In this document: positions 8,810 through 17,497 of the stretch, in pieces
Position numbering within the stretch: the first letter of the stretch is position 1
Layout: each line of letters begins with the position of its first letter
Assembly: GCF_009761675.1 (NCBI RefSeq)
Contig: NZ_QUZH01000033.1
Location: 1 to 64,000, forward strand
Reading direction: 5' to 3'
Length of the DNA: 64,000 nucleotides
DNA from: Bhargavaea sp. CC-171006
GTDB taxonomy: Bacteria > Bacillota > Bacilli > Bacillales_A > Planococcaceae
Position numbers and translations under genes: made by a program
The notes under the pieces: model-generated
Seen by the model: only the letters and a program-made list of their open reading frames with translations
The model's database searches: none
What the model was told of the DNA's origin: nothing

Positions 8810-9787
8810 TCAGGGATTCAAAGCCTTGCCAAGCCGTTCAATGTTCTGTTTCATGAGAGTAAAATAATCTTCGCCGTTTTCGATATCCTCTTCCGAAAGG
8901 ACACTCAGATTATGGAGGGTATCGGAATCTGCTCCGATCTCATTCACAATCACCTGGGTGAGTTTCGATGTGATGTTCTGTTCAAAGAAGATGGTGGTTG
9001 CCTGCTTTTCGCGGGCGAGGTCGACAATCCTCGCCAATTCTTTCTGCGAAGGTTCGCTCTGCGGGTTCAGACCTGCGATCGAGATCTGCTCCAGGCCGTA
9101 TTCATCGGCGATGTAACCAAATGCGGCATGGGAGACAAAGAAGGTTTTCATCTCCGCGTTTTCGGCCATGTTGCGGAATTCCGCATCCAGATCCTTGAGC
9201 TCAGCTGAAAGCTCTTCATAACGCTCTGTAAACTCGGCTTCTTTCTCCGGAAGTTCTTCCGAGAGTGCGTCCTTGATAGTTAGTGCGAGCCGGTCGGCAA
9301 GGACAGGAGAGAGCCAGACATGAGGGTCCGCGCCGGAATGGTCATGGCCTTCATGGCCTGCGTCTTCTTCATGTCCGTGATCCTCTTCATGTCCATGGCC
9401 TTGTAGAAGCTGGTCATCGGAGATGGACGCCGCCGCTGCAACCAGCCGGACACCTTCGCCTGAAAGAGTCTTTTCGGCTTTGCTGACAAAGCCCTCCAGC
9501 CCGAGACCTGTATAGATAAACAGATCACTTTCTGCCAGGCTGATCATATCTTTTTGAGTCGGTTCGAATGTATGGCTGTCCGCTCCGGGAGGATAAACGG
9601 AAGAGACGCTCACGGAGTCCCCGCCAATCCGTTCCGCGAAGTAGGCGAGCGGGTACACGGTCGTCTTGACAGCAAGTTCCCCGTTTGTCGCCTTTTCGCT
9701 TTCTCGTCCCTTATCGGAACTATCGTTGCCGCCGCATCCGGCTAGAACAAGCAGGGATGCGGACAGTATGAATATCAATCGTTTCAT
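8810..9787 (-). CDS. znuA: Zinc ABC transporter substrate-binding lipoprotein (ZnuA/AdcA type)
   Basis: Extracytoplasmic solute-binding protein of the cluster A-1 metal family, 325 aa. It has a signal peptide with lipobox LAGC, so C18 is lipidated, and a His/Asp/Glu-rich loop (HGHEEDHGHEEDAGHEGHDH) followed by ADPHVWLSP, typical of zinc rather than manganese binders. Other likely metal ligands are in ADSHTFEP and FVSHAAFGY. No permease or ATPase gene is adjacent, so it must work with a transporter encoded elsewhere. A Zur-type operator overlaps its promoter, supporting zinc as the substrate and derepression under zinc starvation. Confidence 0.92.
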   Translation of the reverse strand: MKRLIFILSASLLVLAGCGGNDSSDKGRESEKATNGELAVKTTVYPLAYFAERIGGDSVSVSSVYPPGADSHTFEPTQKDMISLAESDLFIYTGLGLEGFVSKAEKTLSGEGVRLVAAAASISDDQLLQGHGHEEDHGHEEDAGHEGHDHSGADPHVWLSPVLADRLALTIKDALSEELPEKEAEFTERYEELSAELKDLDAEFRNMAENAEMKTFFVSHAAFGYIADEYGLEQISIAGLNPQSEPSQKELARIVDLAREKQATTIFFEQNITSKLTQVIVNEIGADSDTLHNLSVLSEEDIENGEDYFTLMKQNIERLGKALNP

Positions 9788-9799
9788 GGTCCACCTCTA

Positions 9800-9820
9800 A
9801 ATCGGAATGAGTACGATTTG
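9800..9820. promoter_or_regulatory. Zur box upstream of znuA-like gene
   Basis: A 21-bp imperfect inverted repeat: left arm AAATCGGAAT, centre G, right arm AGTACGATTT (reverse complement AAATCGTACT). It closely matches the known B. subtilis Zur box with TCGTAAT half-sites. It lies just downstream of the minus-strand -10, where repressor binding would block initiation. Confidence 0.85.
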
Positions 9821-9822
9821 TA

Positions 9823-9851
9823 TCATACCTCACCAGAGGCTTGCTTGGCAA
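9823..9851 (-). promoter_or_regulatory. Sigma-A promoter of znuA-like gene
   Basis: On the minus strand TTGCCA (9851-9846) is followed after 17 bases by TATGAT (9828-9823). The Zur box begins three bases downstream. Confidence 0.75.
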
Positions 9852-9859
9852 CCCGGAAC

Positions 9860-10102
9860 TTATTTCTCCGTATTTTTTCTTTCTGGCCACTTGTCCGGTA
9901 CCGGATCAAATCCGCCTTCATGGAATGGATGGCATTTGGATATCCGGATGACGGTCATCAGGAAACCTTTGGCGGCTCCATGCTTTTCAAACGCTTCGAG
10001 ACCATATGAGGAACAGGTTGGATGAAAACGGCAACTTGGGGGCGTGAATGGTGATATGGCCTTTCTGTAGAAGCGGATGATCCATATAAAAAGATGTTTC
10101 AT
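9860..10102 (-). CDS. yidD: Membrane protein insertion efficiency factor YidD
   Basis: Small YidD-family protein, 80 aa, thought to assist insertion of inner-membrane proteins through the YidC/Sec machinery. The diagnostic core is visible: [27 protein letters not shown] with the conserved cysteines, then the [11 protein letters not shown] tail. I place the start at the ATG at 10102 (MKHLFIW), seven bases after GGAGTG. A TTG seven codons upstream is in frame but has no ribosome site. It is a single gene, divergent from dps. Confidence 0.93.
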   Translation of the reverse strand: MKHLFIWIIRFYRKAISPFTPPSCRFHPTCSSYGLEAFEKHGAAKGFLMTVIRISKCHPFHEGGFDPVPDKWPERKNTEK

Positions 10103-10128
10103 TAAAAAACACTCCAATCGCAACGCAT

Positions 10129-10154
10129 GTTTATTGTAGCGCGGGGTGGGGAAG
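10129..10154 (+). promoter_or_regulatory. Sigma-B-type promoter of dps
   Basis: GTTTAT (10129-10134), a 14-base spacer, then GGGAAG (10149-10154). This is close to the general-stress consensus GTTTAA-N14-GGGTAT and fits the known sigma-B control of dps in B. subtilis. Confidence 0.65.
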
Positions 10155-10196
10155 ATGAACAGAAGAACGATTGATTATGAAACGGAGTGTTGACGG

Positions 10197-10646
10197 ATGT
10201 CTAAAGAGTTGCTTGATGAATTGAATGTCCAGGTGGCGACCTGGTCGGTATTTTACACGAAGCTTCACAATTATCACTGGTACGTGAAAGGCCCTCAGTT
10301 TTTCACCCTTCACGAAAAGTTCGAGGAACTCTACAATGAAGCGACCCTACATATGGATGAGATTGCTGAACGTATGCTGACGCTCGGCGGACAACCGCTC
10401 GCCACGCTGAAGGAGCACCTGGAAAGCTCCGTGGTGGAAGAGGCCAGCGGAAAGGAATCCGCGAATGCAATGGTCAAGCAGGTGACTGAGGACTTCGACA
10501 AGATCATGGACTCCCTTAAAAAAGGCATGGACCTCGCCGCCAAAGATGGGGACGATATGACCGAAGACCTTCTGAACTCAATCTACCAAAGCATCGAAAA
10601 GCACCAGTGGATGCTCAACGCCTTCCTGGGTGAAGAAAATAACTAA
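10197..10646 (+). CDS. dps: Dps-family ferritin-like DNA/iron protection protein
   Basis: Forms dodecameric ferritin-like shells that oxidise Fe(II) with peroxide and protect DNA in stress or stationary phase. 149 aa. The inter-subunit ferroxidase ligands are seen as H27 (NYHWYVKG), H39 (TLHEKFEELY) and D54/E58 (LHMDEIAERM). There is no long Lys-rich tail. It begins with MSKELLDELN 43 bases after a sigma-B-like promoter and ends in a strong terminator, so it is monocistronic. The B. subtilis orthologue (formerly ytkB) lies in the same neighbourhood with ytkD. Confidence 0.95.
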   Translation: MSKELLDELNVQVATWSVFYTKLHNYHWYVKGPQFFTLHEKFEELYNEATLHMDEIAERMLTLGGQPLATLKEHLESSVVEEASGKESANAMVKQVTEDFDKIMDSLKKGMDLAAKDGDDMTEDLLNSIYQSIEKHQWMLNAFLGEENN

Positions 10647-10673
10647 TCAGAAACCCTGCGGGCTAAGAAAGCG

Positions 10674-10722
10674 GATAGATCAGTTCCGGGATATATCCCT
10701 TCGGAACTGATTTATCTTTTTT
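10674..10722 (+). terminator. Terminator of dps
   Basis: A 15-bp stem starting GATAGATCAGTTCCG with one mismatch, a 13-base loop, and TTTTTT directly after the stem. Confidence 0.92.
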
Positions 10723-10743
10723 AGATTGTGGAGCTGAGATTTG

Positions 10744-10775
10744 TTGATTTCCGTTTTAGTTGCAGCGGAAATCCA
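10744..10775. repeat. Intergenic hairpin element
   Basis: GATTTCCG and CGGAAATC are perfect 8-bp arms around a 12-base loop, followed by related text GGATTTTCC. It has no T-tract and lies well past the dps terminator, so it does not look like another terminator. It may be a degenerate copy of a Bacillales intergenic repeat; nothing else is visible in 10723-10860. Confidence 0.4.
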
Positions 10776-10871
10776 GAGGATTTTCCAGTTGGACATTCCC
10801 TAAGAGCCTTTTATGCATGGAACTTTCGAGGAAGACCATCCTAATGGGAAACGATTAACCAGGAGGATGGC

Positions 10872-11177
10872 ATGAAAAACAAATTGTATGTATCGATTCT
10901 CCACAGACAGGTGTATCCGGCCCCTAATCTGGCGCCTTGGGAGTTTGCCATCGAGGCAGACGGCCGTGTGGAAGAAGCGTTCAGCCGGCTGTTCAGCCAG
11001 ATCAGCGATGTGGAATTGACAAACTTTGTCCGGTCTCACCTGCCTTTCGTTCCTTACCATTTGGACAAGGAGAACCACCAGATCGACCTGCGCACGATGA
11101 AACTTTATGCACTTGTCCACGAATTCGGGGATGAGGAGTCCAAGAAGTTCGTTGAGAGCCTGCCGTATTTCCGTTGA
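10872..11177 (+). CDS. Unrecognised conserved-looking 101-aa protein
   Basis: I do not recognise a family. AGGAGG lies just upstream of the ATG, and the product begins MKNKLYVSILHRQVYPAP. It looks like a small soluble globular protein with mixed hydrophobic and charged residues, no signal peptide and no cysteines. It ends VESLPYFR. It sits between dps and ytkD on the same strand, 45 bases before ytkD, so it is probably co-transcribed with ytkD-ytmA. Good codon use and a good ribosome site argue that it is real. Confidence 0.75.
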   Translation: MKNKLYVSILHRQVYPAPNLAPWEFAIEADGRVEEAFSRLFSQISDVELTNFVRSHLPFVPYHLDKENHQIDLRTMKLYALVHEFGDEESKKFVESLPYFR

Positions 11178-11222
11178 AGATCCGGCACCCTGTCCGCTAC
11201 ACTTGGTAAAGGAGGGGTGCCG

Positions 11223-11699
11223 ATGTTTACATACAAAGACCGTGCGGGACAGCAGATCGACCTGTACTGGGAAAAGGACCAGACCAGGATGGTGCCGACC
11301 CATGTGATCGTTGCTATTTTTGATGGCAGCCGGTGGCTGATGACGATCCATCCCGGCAGGGGACTGGAGTGGCCGGGCGGCAAGGCGGAGCCCGGAGAGA
11401 CGATTGAAGAGGCTGCCCTCAGGGAAGTGTACGAAGAGACCGGTGTCACCGCCGGTAATTTCACATTTGTCGCAGACTATATCGTCCATGCCGATCCGCC
11501 TTTCTGCAAAAGGGTGTTAGCTGCGGATATCCTGTCCGCAGATGAAAAATTCCCGCTCCGCGAAACAGAAGGAGCGGCTTACCTTGCGGAAACGGACTGG
11601 GAAAAGTCTGCGGCAAAACTGAGCCGGCATATGTCGGACGAAGGAATGGACAGGATCCGGAAGAAGGTGCTGGCTGATGAAAGACGATGGAATCATTGA
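11223..11699 (+). CDS. ytkD: Nudix hydrolase YtkD (nucleoside triphosphatase)
   Basis: Nudix-family pyrophosphohydrolase, 158 aa, the same length as B. subtilis YtkD, which removes oxidised nucleotides such as 8-oxo-dGTP. The Nudix box spans residues 52-75, GGKAEPGET then IEEAALREVYEETGV, with all key Glu and Arg residues. The start is the ATG at 11223, seven bases after AAAGGAGG; a GTG at 11217 is too close to that site. The 3' end overlaps ytmA by 23 bases. It lies next to dps in an oxidative-damage neighbourhood. Confidence 0.9.
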   Translation: MFTYKDRAGQQIDLYWEKDQTRMVPTHVIVAIFDGSRWLMTIHPGRGLEWPGGKAEPGETIEEAALREVYEETGVTAGNFTFVADYIVHADPPFCKRVLAADILSADEKFPLRETEGAAYLAETDWEKSAAKLSRHMSDEGMDRIRKKVLADERRWNH

Positions 11700-12468
11700 A
11701 TACACGAGGACTTACCCGTCTCCCAATCCGAATGTGCGTCTGACCGAAGTCACCTACTGGTCGACAGGATACCGGGTGAAGGGATTGCTTGCCGAACCGG
11801 AGGCGGAAGGTATCTATGACGGCATCGTTTACTTGCGGGGCGGCATCCAGCATGTCGGGATGGTCCGGCCGTCCCGGATCGCCCAGTTTGCACAGCAAGG
11901 ATTCATCGTCTTTGCCCCATACTACCGTGGAAATCGGGGCGGCGAAGGGTTTGACGAATTTGGAGGCAGTGACCGGTTTGATGCGGTTAACGCGGTAGAT
12001 GTGCTAAAGCAGCATCCAAAGACCGACACAACGAGAATTCATCTGTTCGCCTTTTCAAGAGGCGGCATCATGGCACTCTGGACGGCGATCATGAGGGATG
12101 ACATCACGTCCGTCGTCGACTGGGCGGGTGTATCGGATATGATTTTCACCTATAAGGAGCGGAAGGAACTCCGCAGGATGATGAAGCGGGTCATCGGGGG
12201 AACGCCAAACAATGCCCCGGAAAAATATCGGGACCGCACGGCGCTTTTTCATGTGGATGAAATTCATGCGCCGTTCCTGCTGATTCACGGACGCCAGGAT
12301 GAAAACGTATCGATCGAGCAGTCCCTCATGCTGGAAGACGCAATGAGGGACGCGGGAAAACCGGTGGAGACCTGGTACTTTGCCGAGTTCAATCATCATT
12401 TCCCGCCCGCGGAAGCCGCCCGGGTCACCCGGGATTTGTGCAACTGGATGAAGGGGAAAGGGAACTGA
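11677..12468 (+). CDS. ytmA: Alpha/beta hydrolase, S9-peptidase-like (YtmA)
   Basis: Dienelactone hydrolase/prolyl-oligopeptidase-type alpha/beta hydrolase, 263 aa; the natural substrate is unknown. The nucleophile is Ser in HLFAFSRGGIMAL, the acid lies in LIHGRQDENV, and the His is in EFNHHFPP. There is no signal peptide, so it is cytoplasmic. Its start lies inside ytkD with only a weak ribosome site, suggesting translational coupling. The same pair occurs in B. subtilis. Confidence 0.85.
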   Translation: MKDDGIIEYTRTYPSPNPNVRLTEVTYWSTGYRVKGLLAEPEAEGIYDGIVYLRGGIQHVGMVRPSRIAQFAQQGFIVFAPYYRGNRGGEGFDEFGGSDRFDAVNAVDVLKQHPKTDTTRIHLFAFSRGGIMALWTAIMRDDITSVVDWAGVSDMIFTYKERKELRRMMKRVIGGTPNNAPEKYRDRTALFHVDEIHAPFLLIHGRQDENVSIEQSLMLEDAMRDAGKPVETWYFAEFNHHFPPAEAARVTRDLCNWMKGKGN

Positions 12469-12485
12469 ACCTTTTTGCAGCAAAA

Positions 12486-12521
12486 GAAAAAGCACCTGCG
12501 CAATCATACATGCGCAGGTGC
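12486..12521. terminator. Terminator between ytmA and pckA
   Basis: Perfect 11-bp stem GCACCTGCGCA/TGCGCAGGTGC with an 8-base loop. On the minus strand it is followed by CTTTTTCTTTT, so it mainly serves pckA. Confidence 0.88.
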
Positions 12522-12535
12522 CTCTATTTGGCCGA

Positions 12536-14122
12536 TCAGAGGATCGGACCGCCTTTTTCTTCAAACTCCTTGGAGACCGAACCGAATTTCTTGAAGTTTT
12601 CCCGGAAAGCCGCTGTGAGTTCTTTTGCTTTCGCATCGTATGCTTCCTTGTCCGCCCATGCATTGCGTGGATTGAGAACCTCGGAAGGAACGCCTTCGAT
12701 TTCAAGCGGCATGTTCAGGCCGAACACAGAGCCTTTTTCCATTTCTACATCATCGAGCTTTCCTTCGATCGCGGCACGGACCATGGCACGCGTGTAGCTG
12801 AGCTTCATGCGCTGGCCGACACCGTATTCACCGCCGGTCCATCCTGTATTGACGAGGAAGACATTGACGTCATGTTCATCGATCTTCTTGCCTAGCATTT
12901 CCGCGTAGACTGTCGCATGGAGCGGCAGGAACGGAGAGCCGAAGCAAGTCGAGAACGTCATCTGAGGAGAAGTGATGCCGCGCTCCGTGCCCGCAAGCTT
13001 GGATGTGAATCCGCTCAGGAAGTGGTACATGGCCTGTTCCTTCGTCAGCTTCGAGATAGGGGGCAACACGCCGAAAGCATCCGCTGTCAGGAAGAGGATC
13101 GTTTTCGGATGGCCGGCTACCGATGGGATGACACTTCCGTCGATATACTCGAGCGGATAGGCCGCACGTGTGTTTTCGGTGAGGGAGCCGTCATCGTAGT
13201 CCGGCTTGCCTTCCTCATCAAGCACGACGTTCTCAAGAACCGATCCTTCACGGATGGCTCCGAAGATCTGGGGCTCCTTCTCTTCGGAGAGATTGATGGT
13301 TTTTGCGTAGCAGCCGCCCTCGATGTTGAAGACACCATCTTCCGACCAGCCATGTTCATCATCGCCGATCAGGCTCCGGTTCGGATCTGCGGACAGAGTT
13401 GTCTTGCCTGTCCCGGAAAGTCCGAAGAAGAGCGCAACGTCGCCTTCTTCACCGACGTTGGCCGAGCAGTGCATAGACAGGATGTCCTGCTTGGGCAGCA
13501 GGTAGTTCATGATGGAGAAGACGGATTTCTTCATCTCACCCGCGTATTCAGTGCCGCCGATGAGGATGATTCCGCGCTCGATCGAGATCATGACGAAAGC
13601 CTCTGAGTTGGTTCCGTCGACTGCAGGGTCAGCCTTGAAGGTCGGCGCGGAAACGATCGTGAATTGCGGCTCATGATTTTTGAGTTCATCTTCCGTAGGG
13701 CGGATGAACAGCTGCTGGCCGAACAGGTTGTGCCAGGCGAACTCGTTAACCGTACGGATGTGAAGGCGGGAAGCAGGGTCGGCACCCGCGAAGCCGTTGA
13801 ACACATAAAGTTCATTTTTAGCGCCGAGGTGATCGAGCACTTTGGTATAGAGCTTTTCGAACACTTCCGGCTGGACCGGCTTGTTCACACTGCCCCAATC
13901 GATGTCTTCTTTGGAAGGAGACTCTTCCACGATGAAGCGGTCTTTAGGAGAGCGGCCCGTATATTTTCCGGTCGTAGCGCGGACCGCGCCTTTGTCCGTC
14001 AGCACAGCTTCGCCGCGTTCAACAGCGATCTGCGTCAGTTCCTCGACGGAAAGCTGAGTGCGGATCGAACCTCCTGCCAGAAGATCATTCAGTTTATCGC
14101 TCAGTTTAGAAGACATCATCAT
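12536..14122 (-). CDS. pckA: Phosphoenolpyruvate carboxykinase (ATP)
   Basis: Gluconeogenic enzyme converting oxaloacetate and ATP to PEP and CO2. 528 aa, near the 527 of B. subtilis PckA. Motifs are [11 protein letters not shown], the kinase-1a P-loop [14 protein letters not shown], and the metal site LIGDDEHGW. The reading frame extends to 14191, but AAGGGTGG precedes three in-frame ATGs at 14122, 14119 and 14116; any of these is the likely start. The promoter carries a CcpN-like box, fitting repression on glucose. Confidence 0.95.
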   Translation of the reverse strand: MMMSSKLSDKLNDLLAGGSIRTQLSVEELTQIAVERGEAVLTDKGAVRATTGKYTGRSPKDRFIVEESPSKEDIDWGSVNKPVQPEVFEKLYTKVLDHLGAKNELYVFNGFAGADPASRLHIRTVNEFAWHNLFGQQLFIRPTEDELKNHEPQFTIVSAPTFKADPAVDGTNSEAFVMISIERGIILIGGTEYAGEMKKSVFSIMNYLLPKQDILSMHCSANVGEEGDVALFFGLSGTGKTTLSADPNRSLIGDDEHGWSEDGVFNIEGGCYAKTINLSEEKEPQIFGAIREGSVLENVVLDEEGKPDYDDGSLTENTRAAYPLEYIDGSVIPSVAGHPKTILFLTADAFGVLPPISKLTKEQAMYHFLSGFTSKLAGTERGITSPQMTFSTCFGSPFLPLHATVYAEMLGKKIDEHDVNVFLVNTGWTGGEYGVGQRMKLSYTRAMVRAAIEGKLDDVEMEKGSVFGLNMPLEIEGVPSEVLNPRNAWADKEAYDAKAKELTAAFRENFKKFGSVSKEFEEKGGPIL

Positions 14123-14179
14123 CTGTACCACCCTTGTCTTGTAATCCCGCCCGGAAGCGGTTTGATTATGATGTGAATT

Positions 14180-14214
14180 AGTATAACACATTTTGTTTAT
14201 TAGTCTATACTAAT
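14180..14214 (-). promoter_or_regulatory. pckA promoter with CcpN-like box and palindrome
   Basis: On the minus strand TGTGTTATACT (14190-14180) fits the published CcpN consensus TRTGHYATAYW at every position. Its last six bases, TATACT, are the -10. TAGACT sits 16 bases upstream as a weak -35 inside a perfect 6-bp-arm palindrome, ATTAGT-CTAT-ACTAAT (14199-14214). Confidence 0.65.
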
Positions 14215-14276
14215 TCGCCGTTTCCGTGAAAACGGCCAAAAATCGTCATGATGCACTGAAATTCATCATTTAGTAT

Positions 14277-14305
14277 TTGACATAAAGTGCGCAATTCATT
14301 ACTAT
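14277..14305 (+). promoter_or_regulatory. Sigma-A promoter of metK leader
   Basis: Perfect -35 TTGACA (14277-14282), 17-base spacer, then TACTAT (14300-14305). Transcription would start just before the S-box aptamer. Confidence 0.85.
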
Positions 14306-14321
14306 GAAAAATTGTACGGAT

Positions 14322-14498
14322 ACTCTTATCCCGAGCTGGTGGAGGGACAGGCCCTATGAAACCCGGCAACCTGCCGTTCTCCTTATGGAGGCCGAGAAGG
14401 TGCCAACCTGAAGCAAGGCGTCTGCCTTGGACGATAAGAGTGAAAGGTGTCAGCGAATCCGGGCCTTTCCTCATGAATGTGAGCGGAAGGCCCTTTTT
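14322..14498 (+). promoter_or_regulatory. SAM-I (S-box) riboswitch with terminator, upstream of metK
   Basis: The aptamer covers 14322-14441: P1 ACTCTTATC pairs with GATAAGAGT, and the core contains GGAGGGACAGGCCC, ATGAAACCCGGCAACC and AAGGTGCCAACC. The expression platform is the hairpin GGGCCTTTCC...GGAAGGCCC followed by TTTTT at 14461-14498. When SAM binds, P1 is stabilised and the terminator forms, so SAM represses metK. Confidence 0.97.
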
Positions 14499-14626
14499 AA
14501 ATGGATTGACCACAACCTCAGTAAGCCCAAAACGGCTTGGAGTTCAACCCCGCGGGGAACGGACTTGACAGGGGAACGAGTACCGTAACACTTTCCGGCA
14601 TCCGCCGGAGCGGAGGAGGAAAACCA

Positions 14627-15823
<1,197 letters not shown>

Positions 15824-15839
15824 TCCGGCAGCCGAAAAA

Positions 15840-15881
15840 ATAAAGGGAATCCGCAAATAGATGCGGATTCCCTTATTTTTA
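15840..15881. terminator. Terminator between metK and ytoA
   Basis: Perfect 13-bp stem AAGGGAATCCGCA/TGCGGATTCCCTT with loop AATAGA. A T-rich run follows on the plus strand; usable by both convergent genes. Confidence 0.92.
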
Positions 15882-15896
15882 TCTGTTTGAAGCAGC

Positions 15897-16409
15897 TCAC
15901 TTTTGCAGGCTTTTGTAATACTGGCCTTTCTCGGCGTATTCCCGGACAATGCGTTCCATATCCCGGATATCATCGTCATTCAACTCCCGGACGACCTTGG
16001 CCGGAGAGCCGAAAGCCAAAGTCCCGGGCGGGATCTTCTTGCCTTGTGGGACGAGGGAACCTGCGCCGACAAATGCGCCTTCACCGATTTCGGCGCCGTC
16101 CAGGATGATCGATCCCATCCCGATCAGTGCGTTTTTCCGGATGGTGCAGCTGTGGAGAATGACATTGTGGCCGACCGTCACTTCATCTTCGATGATGAGC
16201 GGAAAGGCCGGGCTCTGGTGAAGCATGCACAGGTCCTGGATATTCACTTTCCTTCCGATGCGTGTGGCGTTCACATCGCCGCGGATCACTGTATTAAACC
16301 AAACGGACGAGTCCGGTCCGATTTCGACATCACCGGTCACTGTCACGTGGTCAGCAAGGAAAACGGACTCGTCAATCTTCGGCTCGAGGCCGTTGAACGG
16401 ATAAATCAT
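15897..16409 (-). CDS. ytoA: Gamma-carbonic-anhydrase-family hexapeptide protein YtoA
   Basis: Left-handed beta-helix protein, 170 aa, of the gamma carbonic anhydrase family. The three zinc-ligand histidines are present: H64 (DLCMLHQ), H81 and H86 (VGHNVILHSC). Carbonic anhydrase activity in this subgroup is often weak or unproven, so the call is structural. A C-terminal helix follows the LbH domain. It stands alone, converging on metK. Confidence 0.88.
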   Translation of the reverse strand: MIYPFNGLEPKIDESVFLADHVTVTGDVEIGPDSSVWFNTVIRGDVNATRIGRKVNIQDLCMLHQSPAFPLIIEDEVTVGHNVILHSCTIRKNALIGMGSIILDGAEIGEGAFVGAGSLVPQGKKIPPGTLAFGSPAKVVRELNDDDIRDMERIVREYAEKGQYYKSLQK

Positions 16410-16435
16410 CGGAAAAACCTCTCTTCCATCGAAAC

Positions 16436-16460
16436 TTGTAGTATCATAATCGTACTACAA
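16436..16460. promoter_or_regulatory. Operator-like inverted repeat between ytoA and ytpA
   Basis: Perfect 8-bp arms TTGTAGTA (16436-16443) and TACTACAA (16453-16460) flank a 9-base centre, in the divergent promoter region. A minus-strand TATGAT lies inside it as a candidate ytoA -10. No regulator is identified. Confidence 0.5.
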
Positions 16461-16530
16461 AACCCGTTTCCGATGTTCCGGAAGCGGGAAAAAGAAACGA
16501 AAGGGCAAGATCCGGAAAGGGGGAGCCGCC

Positions 16531-17322
16531 ATGTGGAAATGGGAAGCGGACGGAAAGGCGACGGCTGTCGTCGTCCTATTGCACAGTGCCTATGAACATC
16601 ACGGACGACATGCCTGGCTGATCGAACGGTTCAGGACTGCAGGCATGCATGTCATTGCCGGAGATCTCCCGGGCCATGGTAAACGTGGCGCGGAAGTTCA
16701 CGATGAAGGATTTCATGAATATCGCAGATATGCAAAGGAACTGATCCGAACAGGCATGGCGGAGAATCTCCCGCTGTTTGTCCTGGGCCACGGTCTTGGC
16801 GGGGTCCTGGCTGCGGATATGTCCAGGAATGACAGCCTGGCATGTGCAGGGCTGATCCTCACTTCGCCATGGTTCCGTCTGAAGCATTTGCCGCCCAGAA
16901 TGAAAGGGCCGCTATCAGGGCTCGGGAAAATCGCCGGCGGTCTCAAGTTTAACCACCAGGTTAATGAAGAGATGCTGACGCAAAACCCGGATCCCGGCAT
17001 GGCCGATTCGGAAAACCTTTATCATTCGGTCGCGACTGCCGCGTGGTTCCGCGAACTGAACTCATACGTCAAGGAAATCAGCGAATCTGTACCGAAACCC
17101 GGATCGCCTCCGGTCCTTCTCCATGCCGCAGGGCATGATGAACTGGCAGACCAGGATGCGATGCACGCCTGGCTGACGATGAAAGGACGGGACGAATTTC
17201 AGTACAAGTATTGGAAAAATGCCCGTCATGATATTTTCCGCGAACCGGAGCAGGAGGAAGTGTTCTTATACACCGAATCGTTCATCAGAGGAGTTCTCCG
17301 CTCGCTCGGCTACGTGGCCTGA
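16531..17322 (+). CDS. ytpA: YtpA-like alpha/beta hydrolase lacking the nucleophile Ser
   Basis: Resembles the monoacylglycerol lipase/lysophospholipase family, including B. subtilis YtpA, from the MWKWEADGKA start through GDLPGHG. In the family the nucleophile elbow is G-H-S-x-G; here it reads LGHGLGG, so position 88 is Gly (codon GGT, one base from AGT Ser). The acid region LADQDAM and a C-terminal His (ARHDIFRE) remain. The usual HGxxEH turn is altered to LHSAYEHHG. The frame is intact at 263 aa, so this is either a catalytically dead or repurposed paralogue or one with an alternative nucleophile. GGGGGAGCCGCC precedes the ATG. Confidence 0.75.
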   Translation: MWKWEADGKATAVVVLLHSAYEHHGRHAWLIERFRTAGMHVIAGDLPGHGKRGAEVHDEGFHEYRRYAKELIRTGMAENLPLFVLGHGLGGVLAADMSRNDSLACAGLILTSPWFRLKHLPPRMKGPLSGLGKIAGGLKFNHQVNEEMLTQNPDPGMADSENLYHSVATAAWFRELNSYVKEISESVPKPGSPPVLLHAAGHDELADQDAMHAWLTMKGRDEFQYKYWKNARHDIFREPEQEEVFLYTESFIRGVLRSLGYVA

Positions 17323-17330
17323 CTGTATGA

Positions 17331-17497
17331 GGGGGATGGGGCTTGAAAGAAGCGATGACCCGGGGGTCTGCGAGGGGATCACGGCCATCCTTGTTTTTGT
17401 GGCGGGTAATCCTGCTGCATTGGGACTGGATTCCGCCTTTCCCCGTGTAACTTTCCCGAACGTCTTCCCGTCTGTTCCGGCAAGGAGTGGATGAGGC
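17331..17497. repeat. Possible degenerate intergenic repeat
   Basis: Between ytpA and the lipoprotein gene there is no convincing coding start. The segment can fold: GGCGGGTAATCC pairs with GGATTCCGCC around 17400-17440. Its text resembles dispersed repeats I recall from related genomes, but no second copy is visible in this window. Confidence 0.25.

Noticed and set aside
14565-14590. Second metK promoter (TTGACA at 14565)
   Set aside because: No acceptable -10 at 16-18 bases; the S-box promoter explains expression.
17219-17494. 91-aa frame overlapping the end of ytpA
   Set aside because: No ribosome site and no protein-like composition; the region fits a non-coding repeat better.
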